Shown: one piece after another, positions 16,844 through 26,230 of the stretch
Layout: the number at the start of each line of letters is the position of its first letter
Position numbering within the stretch: the stretch's first letter is position 1
Source of the DNA: CAYRTD01 sp964426915
Lineage (GTDB): Bacteria > Bacteroidota > Bacteroidia > Bacteroidales > GCA-2748055
Assembly (NCBI GenBank): GCA_964426915.1
Contig: CAYRTD010000002.1
Span: 1-64,000 of the forward strand
DNA: 64,000 nucleotides
Reading direction: 5' to 3'
The notes under the pieces: model-generated
Databases searched by the model: none
Seen by the model: the letters and a program-made list of their open reading frames with translations, nothing else
What the model was told of the DNA's origin: nothing
Made by a program: the position numbers and the translations under genes

Positions 16844-18169
16844 ATGGCACTATTCCATAAAGATCTCTTGTCAATTGAAGAAACAGAAATGATTAATACC
16901 ATGCAGGAGCATTTTCATGATCCTGAAGAAGGTCTCGGGCCTTTGATGGAAAGAATTGGAGATTCAAGGATCGTTCTGTTGGGCGAAGCTTCACACGGCA
17001 CCCATGAATATTACATCTGGCGTGCCCGAATAACAAAAAAACTGATTAAGGAAAAAGGATTTAATATTATCGGGGTTGAAGGCGACTGGCCTGATTGTTA
17101 CCGGATCAACCGCTACATCCGGGGTTATGAAAGTGAGGAAAAAACTTCCCTTGATGTGTTGAAGCAGTTCCACAGGTGGCCAACATGGATGTGGGCAAAC
17201 TGGGAAATATCAGCTTTAATGGATTGGTTGAAATCCTATAATAAAGATTTAGCCCATAATCAACAGATCGGCTTTTACGGCCTGGATGTTTATAGTTTGT
17301 GGGAATCACTGGAAGCAATAATTGATTATCTGGAGAAAAATGATCCGGAAGCACTGAAAATTGCAAAAAAAGCTATGCGATGTTTTCAGCCTTATGATCA
17401 TGAGGGTCAGGATTATGCCATGTCAACGCGAATCACTCCTGAAAGCTGCGAAAATGAGGTTGTGAATCTTCTCAGGGATATCCGGAAACGGATGCCTCTG
17501 TATGACAGTGATCCTGAAGCTCCCTTTAGTACTGAGCAAAATGCCATGACTGCTGTAAATGCCGAACGTTACTATCGTGCAATGATCAAAGGAGGACCTG
17601 AGTCGTGGAATATCCGCGATGAGCATATGACAGCTACCCTGGAGAAGCTTCTTGATTTCCACGGACCAGATTCCAAAGTCATTGTATGGGAACATAATAC
17701 ACATATTGGTGATGCACGCGCTACTGATATGAGCCGTTCAGGAATGGTCAATGTCGGACAGCTTGTCCGGGAGAGATGGGGGGATTCTTCCACCGTTCTT
17801 GTAGGATTTGGTTCCTATAAAGGTTCTGTAATTGCCGGAAATTCCTGGGGTGCAAAAATGGAAGAGATGGAGGTTCCTGAAGCTCGCAGAGACAGTTGGG
17901 AAGCATTACTTCATAGTACAAGCCCTGAAAATAAACTGATTATCACTGAAGATATAAAAGATTATCCTCTGATGTCCAGACGGCATAAGCACAGGGCTAT
18001 TGGAGTGGTGTATGATCCTGATATGGAGAGTTACGGAAATTATGTACCAAGTCTTATACCGGAAAGGTATGATGCTTTTATGTTTCTCGATGAAAGCAAA
18101 GCCCTTCATCCCATAGACACCAGGCAGGAAAGGAATCTTACACCTGAAACCTTTCCTTTTGGTATTTGA
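16844..18169 (+). CDS. Erythromycin esterase family protein
   Basis: A 441-aa cytoplasmic protein of the erythromycin esterase superfamily. The signature VLLGEASHGTHEYYIWRARI is at residues 44-63, including His51 of the catalytic centre. GVEGDWPDCYRINRYIRG follows (Glu79), and VIVWEHNTHIGDARATDMS further on. Characterised members (EreA/B/C) hydrolyse macrolide lactones, but chromosomal homologues in environmental bacteria usually have no resistance role and often sit with protein-repair and stress genes. Here the neighbours are a six-hairpin-like protein and Pcm on the opposite strand, which supports a stress role. Antibiotic resistance should not be inferred. Confidence 0.85.
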   Translation: MALFHKDLLSIEETEMINTMQEHFHDPEEGLGPLMERIGDSRIVLLGEASHGTHEYYIWRARITKKLIKEKGFNIIGVEGDWPDCYRINRYIRGYESEEKTSLDVLKQFHRWPTWMWANWEISALMDWLKSYNKDLAHNQQIGFYGLDVYSLWESLEAIIDYLEKNDPEALKIAKKAMRCFQPYDHEGQDYAMSTRITPESCENEVVNLLRDIRKRMPLYDSDPEAPFSTEQNAMTAVNAERYYRAMIKGGPESWNIRDEHMTATLEKLLDFHGPDSKVIVWEHNTHIGDARATDMSRSGMVNVGQLVRERWGDSSTVLVGFGSYKGSVIAGNSWGAKMEEMEVPEARRDSWEALLHSTSPENKLIITEDIKDYPLMSRRHKHRAIGVVYDPDMESYGNYVPSLIPERYDAFMFLDESKALHPIDTRQERNLTPETFPFGI

Positions 18170-18254
18170 GGTGAAAAGAAGAAAAACTCATATTTTGTTT
18201 AAGTGTCTGATGATAAAGGTTTAGGAGCGAGGTTTGCTATTCGTGTTGACGGTT

Positions 18255-19400
18255 TCAGGAAAAAGCCTGAGGATAATTCCGGGATAACAAGCTGGCGGAT
18301 AGGGTTATCTCATTTATATCAAGGTGGCCTGTCCAGGTAGGAGATTTCTGATTGGCAGTTTGTGTCCAGAATTCCTCAATTTCGTGTACAACATTCAAAT
18401 AATTATTTAATGTATCAAAATTCACTTCAAAATTACCGTAGCTCTTTTTCTCCATCCCGTGTAATACATGAAAACCCAGAGTAAGTCCGCATTCACGAAA
18501 CGCCAGCCTGGAGGCTGCCGAATAAGAAGGGTCGTATAGATGTTCCGAATAAATCTGCAGTCCTTTAAGGCTTATTGTATAAAGGTTCTCCGGTTGTATT
18601 TCCGGTGGAAGTGTTTCTTCTTCAAAGCTTAATTGGAATGTGCGGACTGTATTTAACATTAGCCCGCCAATTCCAAGTGGATCGTCTGTAAACCAATTCA
18701 TATTACGGCAAAGGATTTCCATTTTCTTCTTTAATTCTTCCAGTCCGGCAATTTTACCGGGTGCGTTTTTTATAGCACTGATCGTACAGATCAGTCCTTC
18801 CATTGGATCATGCGCACCCATGCTTTCCACGACTGGCCGGGTGAGTTTTACGTCCATTTTCCAGACTATCTGTAAAGCACCGTTATAGTTAATAATAAAA
18901 TTTTCTCCGGCTTTAATAAGTTCAGCAGCCCACAAGACATATTTTTGCTCATTGGTTTCTTTGTAAGCTTGCAGCAATGCATTGAACCAGCGTGTCAAAT
19001 AATGAAAATACTGGCCATCGCGTTCCCATTCCAGTTGCTGATTGAATGCTTCACCCTCGGGGCGCTCAGGTAAGTTTTTACCGATCCGCAATCCTCCGGC
19101 AGTAGGGTGTTTCTTTCCTTCCTCTTCAGATAATCCACTGATCCATCCTTTTCGGTGATCATCCTTCCGGTGACGTCCAAGGGTGAAATGCACCTGATCG
19201 ATAAGTTTTAGTGCATATTCATAATATTCTTTTTTATCTAATAAATGATACAACGCGAAACAGGACTGTACGGCAAATGCATCAGTCCAGAGGTAGCGCC
19301 TGTCAGGATCTCCTGCAGGATCACTGATCCCTGTCCGGTTTAAAAAATCATCTGTTAGTTTACGACCGGTAAAAATATGCTCGTTTTTTGCTTTATCCAT
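18255..19400 (-). CDS. Uncharacterised six-hairpin-like protein
   Basis: A 381-aa protein without signal peptide. It is mainly helical, with recurrent aromatic helices (RYLWTDAFAVQSCFALYHLL, LEWERDGQYFHYLTRWFNAL) that recall (alpha/alpha)6 glycosidase-like toroids. YLWTDAFAV and the phrase GAHDPMEGLICTISAI look like conserved cavity residues. I do not recognise a named family. The neighbours are the erythromycin-esterase homologue, convergent at 86 bases, and pcm 172 bases downstream on the same strand. This association suggests a shared stress-related regulon, as an inference only. Confidence 0.6.
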   Translation of the reverse strand: MDKAKNEHIFTGRKLTDDFLNRTGISDPAGDPDRRYLWTDAFAVQSCFALYHLLDKKEYYEYALKLIDQVHFTLGRHRKDDHRKGWISGLSEEEGKKHPTAGGLRIGKNLPERPEGEAFNQQLEWERDGQYFHYLTRWFNALLQAYKETNEQKYVLWAAELIKAGENFIINYNGALQIVWKMDVKLTRPVVESMGAHDPMEGLICTISAIKNAPGKIAGLEELKKKMEILCRNMNWFTDDPLGIGGLMLNTVRTFQLSFEEETLPPEIQPENLYTISLKGLQIYSEHLYDPSYSAASRLAFRECGLTLGFHVLHGMEKKSYGNFEVNFDTLNNYLNVVHEIEEFWTQTANQKSPTWTGHLDINEITLSASLLSRNYPQAFS

Positions 19401-19572
19401 AAGATGTTTTTTTTCGGTTTCTCATAAAATTCCTTTAGGTTATTCCGGAATTATTTTTTTCCAACAACCCGGAACCGGGTGAATTCAACTCACAGCCTGT
19501 CCGGATGCTTCGGGAAACACCCCTTTGGTTAAATACTCTCCAAATGCACAGGACATTATGGACAGACATCAT

Positions 19573-20199
19573 TTATTTCCGGTCATCACCGGTCATAGGA
19601 ACAAAACGAACATGTATGAGATCATGCTCCTTAAAATCATTCTCACCTGTCTTTTCCAGGATCATCAATTTTTGATAGGTATCTGCTACCGGAGCAAGAA
19701 TTTTTCCGCCAATTTTTAATTGTTCCTTCAAAGTATCCGGTATAGAAGGTGTAGCAGCAGTAAGAGCGATCTTGTCGAAGGGCCCTTTTTCAGGCCAGCC
19801 ATCATATCCGCTACCATGGCGCACAGTTACATTGTTAATGCCTGCTTTACTGAGATTTTCCTTCGCAAGTTCGGCTAACCATTCTATGATTTCCAGGCTG
19901 TATACATGAGAAACCATATGTGACATTACGGCTGCATTATACCCACATCCGCTACCAACCTCAAGCACTTTATCATTTTCGTCCAGGTCGAGCATCTGGG
20001 CCATATAGGCTACAATATAGGGTTGGCTGATGGTTTGTCCTTTTCCGATCGGTAATGGGGTATCGTCATAGGCATGTTCTTTCATATCTTCAGGAACAAA
20101 CAAAGTCCTGTCTGTTTCCTGCATGGCTTTGAGTACATTTTCATCATGAATATCCCTTCCTTTGAGATGTCTTTCGATCATTATTTCCTTTCTGTCCAT
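19573..20199 (-). CDS. pcm: Protein-L-isoaspartate O-methyltransferase
   Basis: Repairs isoaspartyl residues in damaged proteins by SAM-dependent methylation. At 208 aa it is the usual length. Family features: LFVPEDMKEHAYDDTPLPIG (about residues 33-52), GQTISQPYIVAYMAQML (54-70), the SAM motif I VLEVGSGCGYNAAV (78-91), and the later stretch GPFDKIALTAATPSIPDTL with LKIGGKILAPV. All core motifs are intact. It is transcribed with the six-hairpin-like gene. Its co-location with an erythromycin-esterase homologue suggests a protein-repair or stationary-phase locus. Confidence 0.93.
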   Translation of the reverse strand: MDRKEIMIERHLKGRDIHDENVLKAMQETDRTLFVPEDMKEHAYDDTPLPIGKGQTISQPYIVAYMAQMLDLDENDKVLEVGSGCGYNAAVMSHMVSHVYSLEIIEWLAELAKENLSKAGINNVTVRHGSGYDGWPEKGPFDKIALTAATPSIPDTLKEQLKIGGKILAPVADTYQKLMILEKTGENDFKEHDLIHVRFVPMTGDDRK

Positions 20200-20373
20200 T
20201 TTTTTTTAATTAGAGATGAAAAATTATTCCCTGAAAATTATTATGTATTTTTTATAAAATCGTAATAAAAAGGATATAATATTCTGGTATTTTTTGTGTA
20301 TTATTTCCTCACTTGTATTCATAATTCTACAGCTTTTGGAGAAAAAGTCCGGAGATTATAAAAAACTTTTCTG

Positions 20374-21462
20374 TTATTCTTGTTCTTCCTGAAGAGCTGA
20401 TTGTACCAGAATAAATTCCTGTATGTTTTCCTGATCTATCACGCCGATTAATTTCCCGTCTTCAAAAACCGGTAAAAAGTCTAATTTTTGTTTTTGCATA
20501 TCCTGAAAAATATCACGTAACAGAGTTTCAGCTTCAATTTTTCTGAAATCCTTGTTCATTACCTCACCTACCTTCACTTCTTCACCGTGTTTTGACAGTC
20601 CGTTAATAATATTATCCCTGACAAGTATTCCCACGTAATCTCCATCCTTTTTCACAAGAAATCCGGTTTGCCTGGTTTCCAGCAGCATATCGACAGCTTT
20701 TTTCAAAGAATCTCCGGGATCAAGTACTGAGTAATCCTTCATAATGATATCTTTTGCTTTGTAATTGTGAAGCAGTGAGCGAAATTTCACTTGCTTATAT
20801 TCAAATTGTGCACCCAAAAAGACAAATACTCCTATGATAAACAGAAAAGGATTGATAAACAGACCAATCAAGGCGAATAATGCGCCAAATACCTGTCCGG
20901 CCATCATTGAGTATTTCGTAGCCTTAACCCTGTCAAACCGGAAAGAGAGTGCTGCACGCAGGATTCTTCCCCCATCCATGGGAAAGGCGGGTATGAGGTT
21001 GAATGCTACAACAAAGAGATTGACGTACATTAGCAGGATAAGAAAATTTTCACCTGTAATTTTTGTAAAATCCGTATCGAAGCTGTAGCCGGGCAATGCA
21101 GAAATTACAACCCAAAGAATAAGTGCTATTACCACGTTAACCATCAGCCCGGACAGGGTAACGATTATTTCCTGTTTGGGCTTTTCCGGCATCCCTTCGA
21201 TGTTGGCCATTCCCCCTATTGGAAGGAGGGTAATGCTCTTTGTTTCAATGCCGTATCTTCGAGCTGCGAGTGAATGGCCGAATTCATGTAAAGTAACACA
21301 AACAAACAACACGAGAATAAAGAGGACAGAGAGCAGGATCTGCGATGTTTCAGCTCCCTGACCGACAGTAACTGCAACAACCCATAAGATCAGCAAGAGA
21401 AATGTCCAGTGAATAGCTACTTTAATACCAAAAGGTTTTCCTAAGCTTAATGAATATTTCAT
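20374..21462 (-). CDS. Site-2 protease family metalloprotease with CBS pair
   Basis: A membrane-embedded zinc protease (M50, SpoIVFB-like) of 362 aa. The active site TLHEFGHSLAARRYG has the zinc motif H59-E60-x-x-H63, and the third ligand is in NLIPAFPMDGGRILRA (Asp163). About six membrane helices fill residues 10-225. Two CBS modules follow (about 235-355, DIIMKDYSVLDPGDSLKKAV and VGEVMNKDFRKIEAETLLRD), which usually bind adenine nucleotides and tune activity to cell energy. The substrate is unknown; such proteases often release membrane-tethered regulators. It is divergent from the HYC_CC_PP gene. Confidence 0.9.
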   Translation of the reverse strand: MKYSLSLGKPFGIKVAIHWTFLLLILWVVAVTVGQGAETSQILLSVLFILVLFVCVTLHEFGHSLAARRYGIETKSITLLPIGGMANIEGMPEKPKQEIIVTLSGLMVNVVIALILWVVISALPGYSFDTDFTKITGENFLILLMYVNLFVVAFNLIPAFPMDGGRILRAALSFRFDRVKATKYSMMAGQVFGALFALIGLFINPFLFIIGVFVFLGAQFEYKQVKFRSLLHNYKAKDIIMKDYSVLDPGDSLKKAVDMLLETRQTGFLVKKDGDYVGILVRDNIINGLSKHGEEVKVGEVMNKDFRKIEAETLLRDIFQDMQKQKLDFLPVFEDGKLIGVIDQENIQEFILVQSALQEEQE

Positions 21463-21681
21463 TGTATCAAATTTTTATTTTAAATCAGAGAAATAAAAGG
21501 CAATAGTCATACCATTTAAAAAACATTTTTTAATCGCCAATCCTTTCTTTTTTTTGAACCCTTAGGGTGTCAAGCAATTCTCGCACGCCTAACTACCATG
21601 AAAACAGATAATTAGAAAATCAACCTTTGCCAGACCCCTTCTTTTAACAAATTTTTACAAAAACATCCGTTCATCTTGTTA

Positions 21682-21689
21682 TAAATTTG
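21682..21689 (+). promoter_or_regulatory. -7 box (TAAATTTG) of the metal-efflux genes
   Basis: TAAATTTG fits the TAnnTTTG consensus and lies 24 bases before the ATG at 21714, so transcription would start near 21696. A -33 TTTG at the proper spacing is not obvious. Confidence 0.5.
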
Positions 21690-21713
21690 CACATTAGTTG
21701 ATGAAGTAAAACA

Positions 21714-22172
21714 ATGCTTAAAAAAGTCAGTAACATACTTGTCGCTCTTATCCTGTTAATTTCTTTTACAGGATTTACAGTTGATCTGCATTATTGTAAA
21801 GACAGCCTTTACGATATTGGAATATTTTCCGAGGCGATGAGTTGCTGTGGAGAAGATGCCGGTCAACCTCATGCCATGCATTGTGAAAAGGGTGATGCCG
21901 AATTGCCGGGCAAATGTGATTCCGAAAATCATGACCCAAAACATTGTGAGAACCGCTCTGTGAAGATTGAGAGACCGGATGACTTTCTTATCTCATCATC
22001 TGTTTTAAGTTTTAATCAGGAGCCTGTTTCTATTATTCAAAGCAACATTTTTAGCCCTTTAAATATTTCATTTAGCTCCGATGAGCGAATCCCGGTTAAA
22101 TTTCTTTATCGGAAAATCTCTCCTCCTGAAACCGCTAAAGTACTTTCCTTATTGCAATCCTACCTGATTTGA
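21714..22172 (+). CDS. HYC_CC_PP family protein
   Basis: A 152-aa exported protein with signal peptide (hydrophobic residues about 7-22). It carries the three marks that give the family its name: HYC at residues 26-28 (DLHYCKDSL), CC at 44-45 (MSCCGEDAG), and ISPPE near the C-terminus. A Cys/His-rich segment lies between (HAMHCEKGD, KCDSENHDPKHCEN). The cysteines and histidines probably bind copper or another thiophilic metal in the periplasm. The family is found beside heavy-metal RND efflux genes in Bacteroidota, as here (CusA 233 bases downstream). The biochemical role is not established. Confidence 0.85.
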   Translation: MLKKVSNILVALILLISFTGFTVDLHYCKDSLYDIGIFSEAMSCCGEDAGQPHAMHCEKGDAELPGKCDSENHDPKHCENRSVKIERPDDFLISSSVLSFNQEPVSIIQSNIFSPLNISFSSDERIPVKFLYRKISPPETAKVLSLLQSYLI

Positions 22173-22186
22173 AAATCGCGTATGCG

Positions 22187-22225
22187 TTTTCCTGTTGTAT
22201 AAAATTACTCCCTGCTACAGGAAAA
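22187..22225 (+). terminator. Possible attenuating hairpin before cusA
   Basis: A perfect 9-bp inverted repeat, TTTTCCTGT/ACAGGAAAA, with a 21-base loop, sits just after the HYC_CC_PP stop. It lacks a T-tract, so it may be an RNA stabiliser or weak attenuator rather than a full terminator. Confidence 0.3.
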
Positions 22226-22405
22226 TGGAACAGGTTTCTGATGACCTGCGTTCTGAAAAATGATACATTTTTATAGACTGTTCATCATTGAAGAACATGT
22301 TCGGTTCATCATTTAATTTTCAAAAGTCTTATTTTCCAACACTTTCAGTATCTCTTTTGTTAGCTGAACACTTGCTGAAAGCAATTAATACTTAAGAAAT
22401 CAGGT

Positions 22406-25400
22406 ATGATAAACAAAATCATTAAATTTTTCCTGGAGAACAGACTGGTTACTGTTCTGATATTGGCGGGTTTTATTATCTGGGGGATCATAACCGCTCC
22501 ATTTGGCTGGGAGATCGGTAACCTGCCATCCGACCCCGTCCCTGTTGATGCCATTCCGGACATCGGCGAAAACCAGCAGATCGTTTTTACGGAATGGCCC
22601 GGCCGTTCTCCCCAGGATATAGAAGACCAGATTTCCTATCCCTTAACTACCTATCTTTTAGGTATTCCGGGTGTGAAATCTATCCGTAGTTCTTCAATAT
22701 TCGGTTTTTCAAGTATTTATTTGATATTCGAAGAAGATATAGAATTTTACTGGTCCCGTTCCCGGATCCTTGAGAAGTTGAATTCATTGCCATCAGGATT
22801 GTTGCCTGAAGCAGTGCAGCCAGCGCTCGGGCCTGATGCCACGGGCCTTGGGCAGATATTCTGGTATACCCTGGAGGGACGGGATAAGGAAGGAAATCCG
22901 ACGGGTGGCTGGGACTTACATGAGATAAGGACCATTCAGGATTATTATGTAAAATACGGCTTAAATGCCACTCAGGGAGTTTCGGAAGTTGCTTCAATCG
23001 GAGGGTTTGTAAAAGAATACCAGATAGATGTTAATCCCGATGCCCTTAAAGCCTATAATATTCCACTTCATTCTGTGATGGAGGCTGTGGGTAAATCCAA
23101 TAAGGATATAGGTGCAAAAACTATTGAAATAAATCAGGCAGAATATCTTGTGCGTGGGCTGGGGTATATTACAAAAGTTGAGGATATTGAGAAAGCGGTT
23201 GTGGCTGTGCATGAAAATGTTCCTGTAAGGATCGAAGATATTGCTGTTGTAGGGATTGGTCCGGCATCCCGTCGCGGAATACTTGATAAGGACGGTGCGG
23301 AAGTTGTGGGTGGAGTGGTTGTTGCACGATACGGAGCTAACCCCCTGGAAGTAATTAATAATGTAAAGGATAAGATTGAGGAAATTGCTCCCGGCTTACC
23401 AAAGAAAACTCTCTCAACCGGGGTGGAGAGTCAACTGACCATTGTTCCTTTTTATGACCGTTCCGGGTTGATCTACGAAACGCTGGGAACTCTGGAGGAA
23501 GCTCTTTCACTGGAGATACTTATTACCATACTGGTGGTAATAATCATGGTATATAACCTGCGGGCTTCATTATTAATTTCGAGTTTACTTCCTATCGCTG
23601 TGTTAATGGTTTTTATTGCCATGAAATATTTTCATGTCGATGCGAATATTGTGGCATTATCGGGTATCGCGATAGCGATTGGGACAATGGTGGATCTTGG
23701 GGTCATTCTTTCAGAGAATATTATTAAACATAATGATGAATCACCCCCGGGACAGAAGCTCATAACGACCATATATAATGGATCATCTGAAGTTTCATCT
23801 GCCATTCTCACTGCAGTTTCCACTACCATTGTCAGCTTTATTCCTGTTTTTACCCTGCAGGGTGCGGAAGGTAAACTTTTCGGACCTCTGGCATTTACCA
23901 AAACTTTTGCCCTTATAGCAGCTCTTATCGTCTCCCTTTTTATTTTGCCAACTCTTGCCTATTGGTTTTTCGGAGTGAGGGTTAAAAAACGTCCCCTGGC
24001 CAATTGGCTGAATATAATCCTTACAGCAGCGGGTATTGCAATTCTTTTTACCGGGTTTGTATGGGGAGGGGTTATGCTTATTCTTCTGGGAACTGCCGGC
24101 ATCCTGAAAAGTTTGTATTATGAAAAAGAAAAGAAGGATCAACGATGGCAGGTGAGGTTAATTGGAAATTCTGATCTTATAATAGTTTCTATAGGAATTG
24201 TATGGCTTCTGGCCGGATACTGGCTTCCCCTTGGAGCACAAAAATCTGTTTTGCTCAATGCTACTTTTATTGCTTTAATACTGATTATCATCCTGGGCTT
24301 TTTTGCATTACTTGAGCGATATTATAAATCTGTGCTCAACTGGTGTCTTGATCATAAAGTCGCTTTTCTGATCATTCCCGGAATCTTAATAATCCTGGGT
24401 ATAAATATCTGGCTGGGCTTCAATACGGTATTTGGATTCATGGCGAAAGGTTTTGATAGCGCAGGCTGGAATATACGAACCACTAAGGTCTGGTCGGAAC
24501 TCACCCATTCTTTCCCGGGCCTTGGAAAAGAGTTTATGCCTGCACTCGATGAAGGGAGTTTTTTGTTAATGCCAACCTCCATGCCGCATTCGGGTGTGGA
24601 ATATAACCGTAAAGTGCTGGGTCAGCTTGATATGCTGGTTAGCAGTATACCGGAAGTTTCCCTGACTGTCGGGAAATTGGGACGGGTTAATTCGGCGCTT
24701 GACCCCGCACCCATTTCAATGTATGAAAATGTGATCAATTACAAGCCGGAATATATACTTAATGAAAAAGGGCATAAAGTTCGTTTCAGGGTGGACAGGA
24801 AAGACAAATTTATCCTACGGTCCGGAGATACTCTTACAAATGAAGAAGCTCTTACCCTAAGTATAACAGAGAAAGAACTGATTCCGGACAGAAAAGGAAA
24901 TTATTTCAGGAACTGGCGCGAACAGATCAAATCGCCCGATGATATCTGGGAGGAAATCGTCAGGGTTACAAAAATACCAGGCGTTACTTCTGCACCGAAG
25001 TTACAGCCCATTGAAACCCGGCTGGTAATGCTGCAGACCGGAATGCGTGCTCCGATGGGTATAAAGGTCTATGGCCCCGATCTGAATACTATACAGGAAT
25101 TCGGGATCAGGCTTGAGGATATCCTGAAAGAAGTTCCTTCAGTAAAGCGAGAAGCGGTTTTTGCCGACCGGATTGTAGGAAAGCCTTATCTACACCTGAA
25201 TATTGACCGTGAAAAAATTTCCCGGTATGGTTTGAATATTGACGACGTGCAGCAAAGTATCGAAACCGCCATCGGGGGTATGAAAATAACTTCTACTGTA
25301 GAGGGAAGGGAAAGATATCCCGTACGGGTGAGGTATCCAAGAGAACTCAGAGACAACCCGGAGGCCATCAGCAAGATTCTTGTGCCTACACCCACAGGTG

Positions 25401-26230
25401 CTCAGATTCCTCTGGGTCAGCTGGTGGATATTGAGTATGTGCAGGGTCCTCAGGCAATCAAAAGTGAAGAAACTTTTTTAACGGGCTATGTACTTTTCGA
25501 TAAGCGTGAAGGGGAGGCAGAAGTAAATGTGGTAAATGATGCAAGAGACCTGATCCAAACAAGGATCGATGAAGGTCAGTTATCGGTGCCCGCCGGAGTA
25601 AGTTATAAGTTCTCGGGAAGCTACGAAAATCAGATAAGGGCTGAAAAGCGTTTATCCATTATCGTACCCCTCGTATTGTTTATAATATTTCTTATACTTT
25701 TCTTCCAGTTCAAATCCGTATCTACTTCACTTATGGTGTTTACGGGAATAGTTATGGCTTTCAGCGGAGGTTTTTTGATGCTCTGGTTATACGGTCAGCC
25801 CGGCTTCGCTGATTTTTCTGTTTTCGGTACAAATATGAGAGATCTTTTCCAGATGCATCCCATAAATCTAAGTGTTGCTGTTTGGGTGGGCTTTATTGCG
25901 CTATTTGGTATTGCGACTGATGACGGTGTGCTTATGGGTACTTATCTCGACCAGAGTTTCGAACGAAATAAGACGGATAGCCTGGAAGGTATTAGAGCTG
26001 CAGTGGTGGAGGCAGGCCAAAGACGGATAAGACCTGCCGTTATGACCTCAGCAACCACAATCATTGCACTTTTGCCTATTCTTACCTCTTCCGGAAAAGG
26101 TTCGGATATAATGATACCCATGGCTATACCCGCCTTCGGAGGAATGTTGGTGGCGGCAATCACATATTTTATCGTTCCGACACTTTATAGCATCCGTGAA
26201 GAAAGAAAATTTAAAAAGTTAAATCCATGA
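22406..26230 (+). CDS. cusA: CusA/CzcA-type heavy-metal RND efflux pump
   Basis: The inner-membrane proton-driven pump of a tripartite heavy-metal exporter. Family marks: PVDAIPDIGENQQIVFTEWP near residues 47-66, SIFGFSSIYLIFEEDIEFYW, the TM4 region GIAIAIGTMVDLGVILSEN, MPALDEGSFLLMPTSMPHSG and the TGMRAPMGIKVYGPD stretch that favours the monovalent-metal (Cu/Ag) CusA branch. At 1274 aa it is about 230 longer than E. coli CusA. An extra segment at about residues 520-640 adds several hydrophobic helices, and the periplasmic part near 770-850 is also enlarged. The stop overlaps the tolC start by four bases. Metal specificity is inferred from sequence type and neighbours. Confidence 0.92.
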   Translation: MINKIIKFFLENRLVTVLILAGFIIWGIITAPFGWEIGNLPSDPVPVDAIPDIGENQQIVFTEWPGRSPQDIEDQISYPLTTYLLGIPGVKSIRSSSIFGFSSIYLIFEEDIEFYWSRSRILEKLNSLPSGLLPEAVQPALGPDATGLGQIFWYTLEGRDKEGNPTGGWDLHEIRTIQDYYVKYGLNATQGVSEVASIGGFVKEYQIDVNPDALKAYNIPLHSVMEAVGKSNKDIGAKTIEINQAEYLVRGLGYITKVEDIEKAVVAVHENVPVRIEDIAVVGIGPASRRGILDKDGAEVVGGVVVARYGANPLEVINNVKDKIEEIAPGLPKKTLSTGVESQLTIVPFYDRSGLIYETLGTLEEALSLEILITILVVIIMVYNLRASLLISSLLPIAVLMVFIAMKYFHVDANIVALSGIAIAIGTMVDLGVILSENIIKHNDESPPGQKLITTIYNGSSEVSSAILTAVSTTIVSFIPVFTLQGAEGKLFGPLAFTKTFALIAALIVSLFILPTLAYWFFGVRVKKRPLANWLNIILTAAGIAILFTGFVWGGVMLILLGTAGILKSLYYEKEKKDQRWQVRLIGNSDLIIVSIGIVWLLAGYWLPLGAQKSVLLNATFIALILIIILGFFALLERYYKSVLNWCLDHKVAFLIIPGILIILGINIWLGFNTVFGFMAKGFDSAGWNIRTTKVWSELTHSFPGLGKEFMPALDEGSFLLMPTSMPHSGVEYNRKVLGQLDMLVSSIPEVSLTVGKLGRVNSALDPAPISMYENVINYKPEYILNEKGHKVRFRVDRKDKFILRSGDTLTNEEALTLSITEKELIPDRKGNYFRNWREQIKSPDDIWEEIVRVTKIPGVTSAPKLQPIETRLVMLQTGMRAPMGIKVYGPDLNTIQEFGIRLEDILKEVPSVKREAVFADRIVGKPYLHLNIDREKISRYGLNIDDVQQSIETAIGGMKITSTVEGRERYPVRVRYPRELRDNPEAISKILVPTPTGAQIPLGQLVDIEYVQGPQAIKSEETFLTGYVLFDKREGEAEVNVVNDARDLIQTRIDEGQLSVPAGVSYKFSGSYENQIRAEKRLSIIVPLVLFIIFLILFFQFKSVSTSLMVFTGIVMAFSGGFLMLWLYGQPGFADFSVFGTNMRDLFQMHPINLSVAVWVGFIALFGIATDDGVLMGTYLDQSFERNKTDSLEGIRAAVVEAGQRRIRPAVMTSATTIIALLPILTSSGKGSDIMIPMAIPAFGGMLVAAITYFIVPTLYSIREERKFKKLNP

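Noticed and set aside
16844..18169. Reading the erythromycin-esterase homologue as a macrolide resistance gene
   Set aside because: Family membership alone does not show resistance; its chromosomal setting with protein-repair genes points elsewhere.
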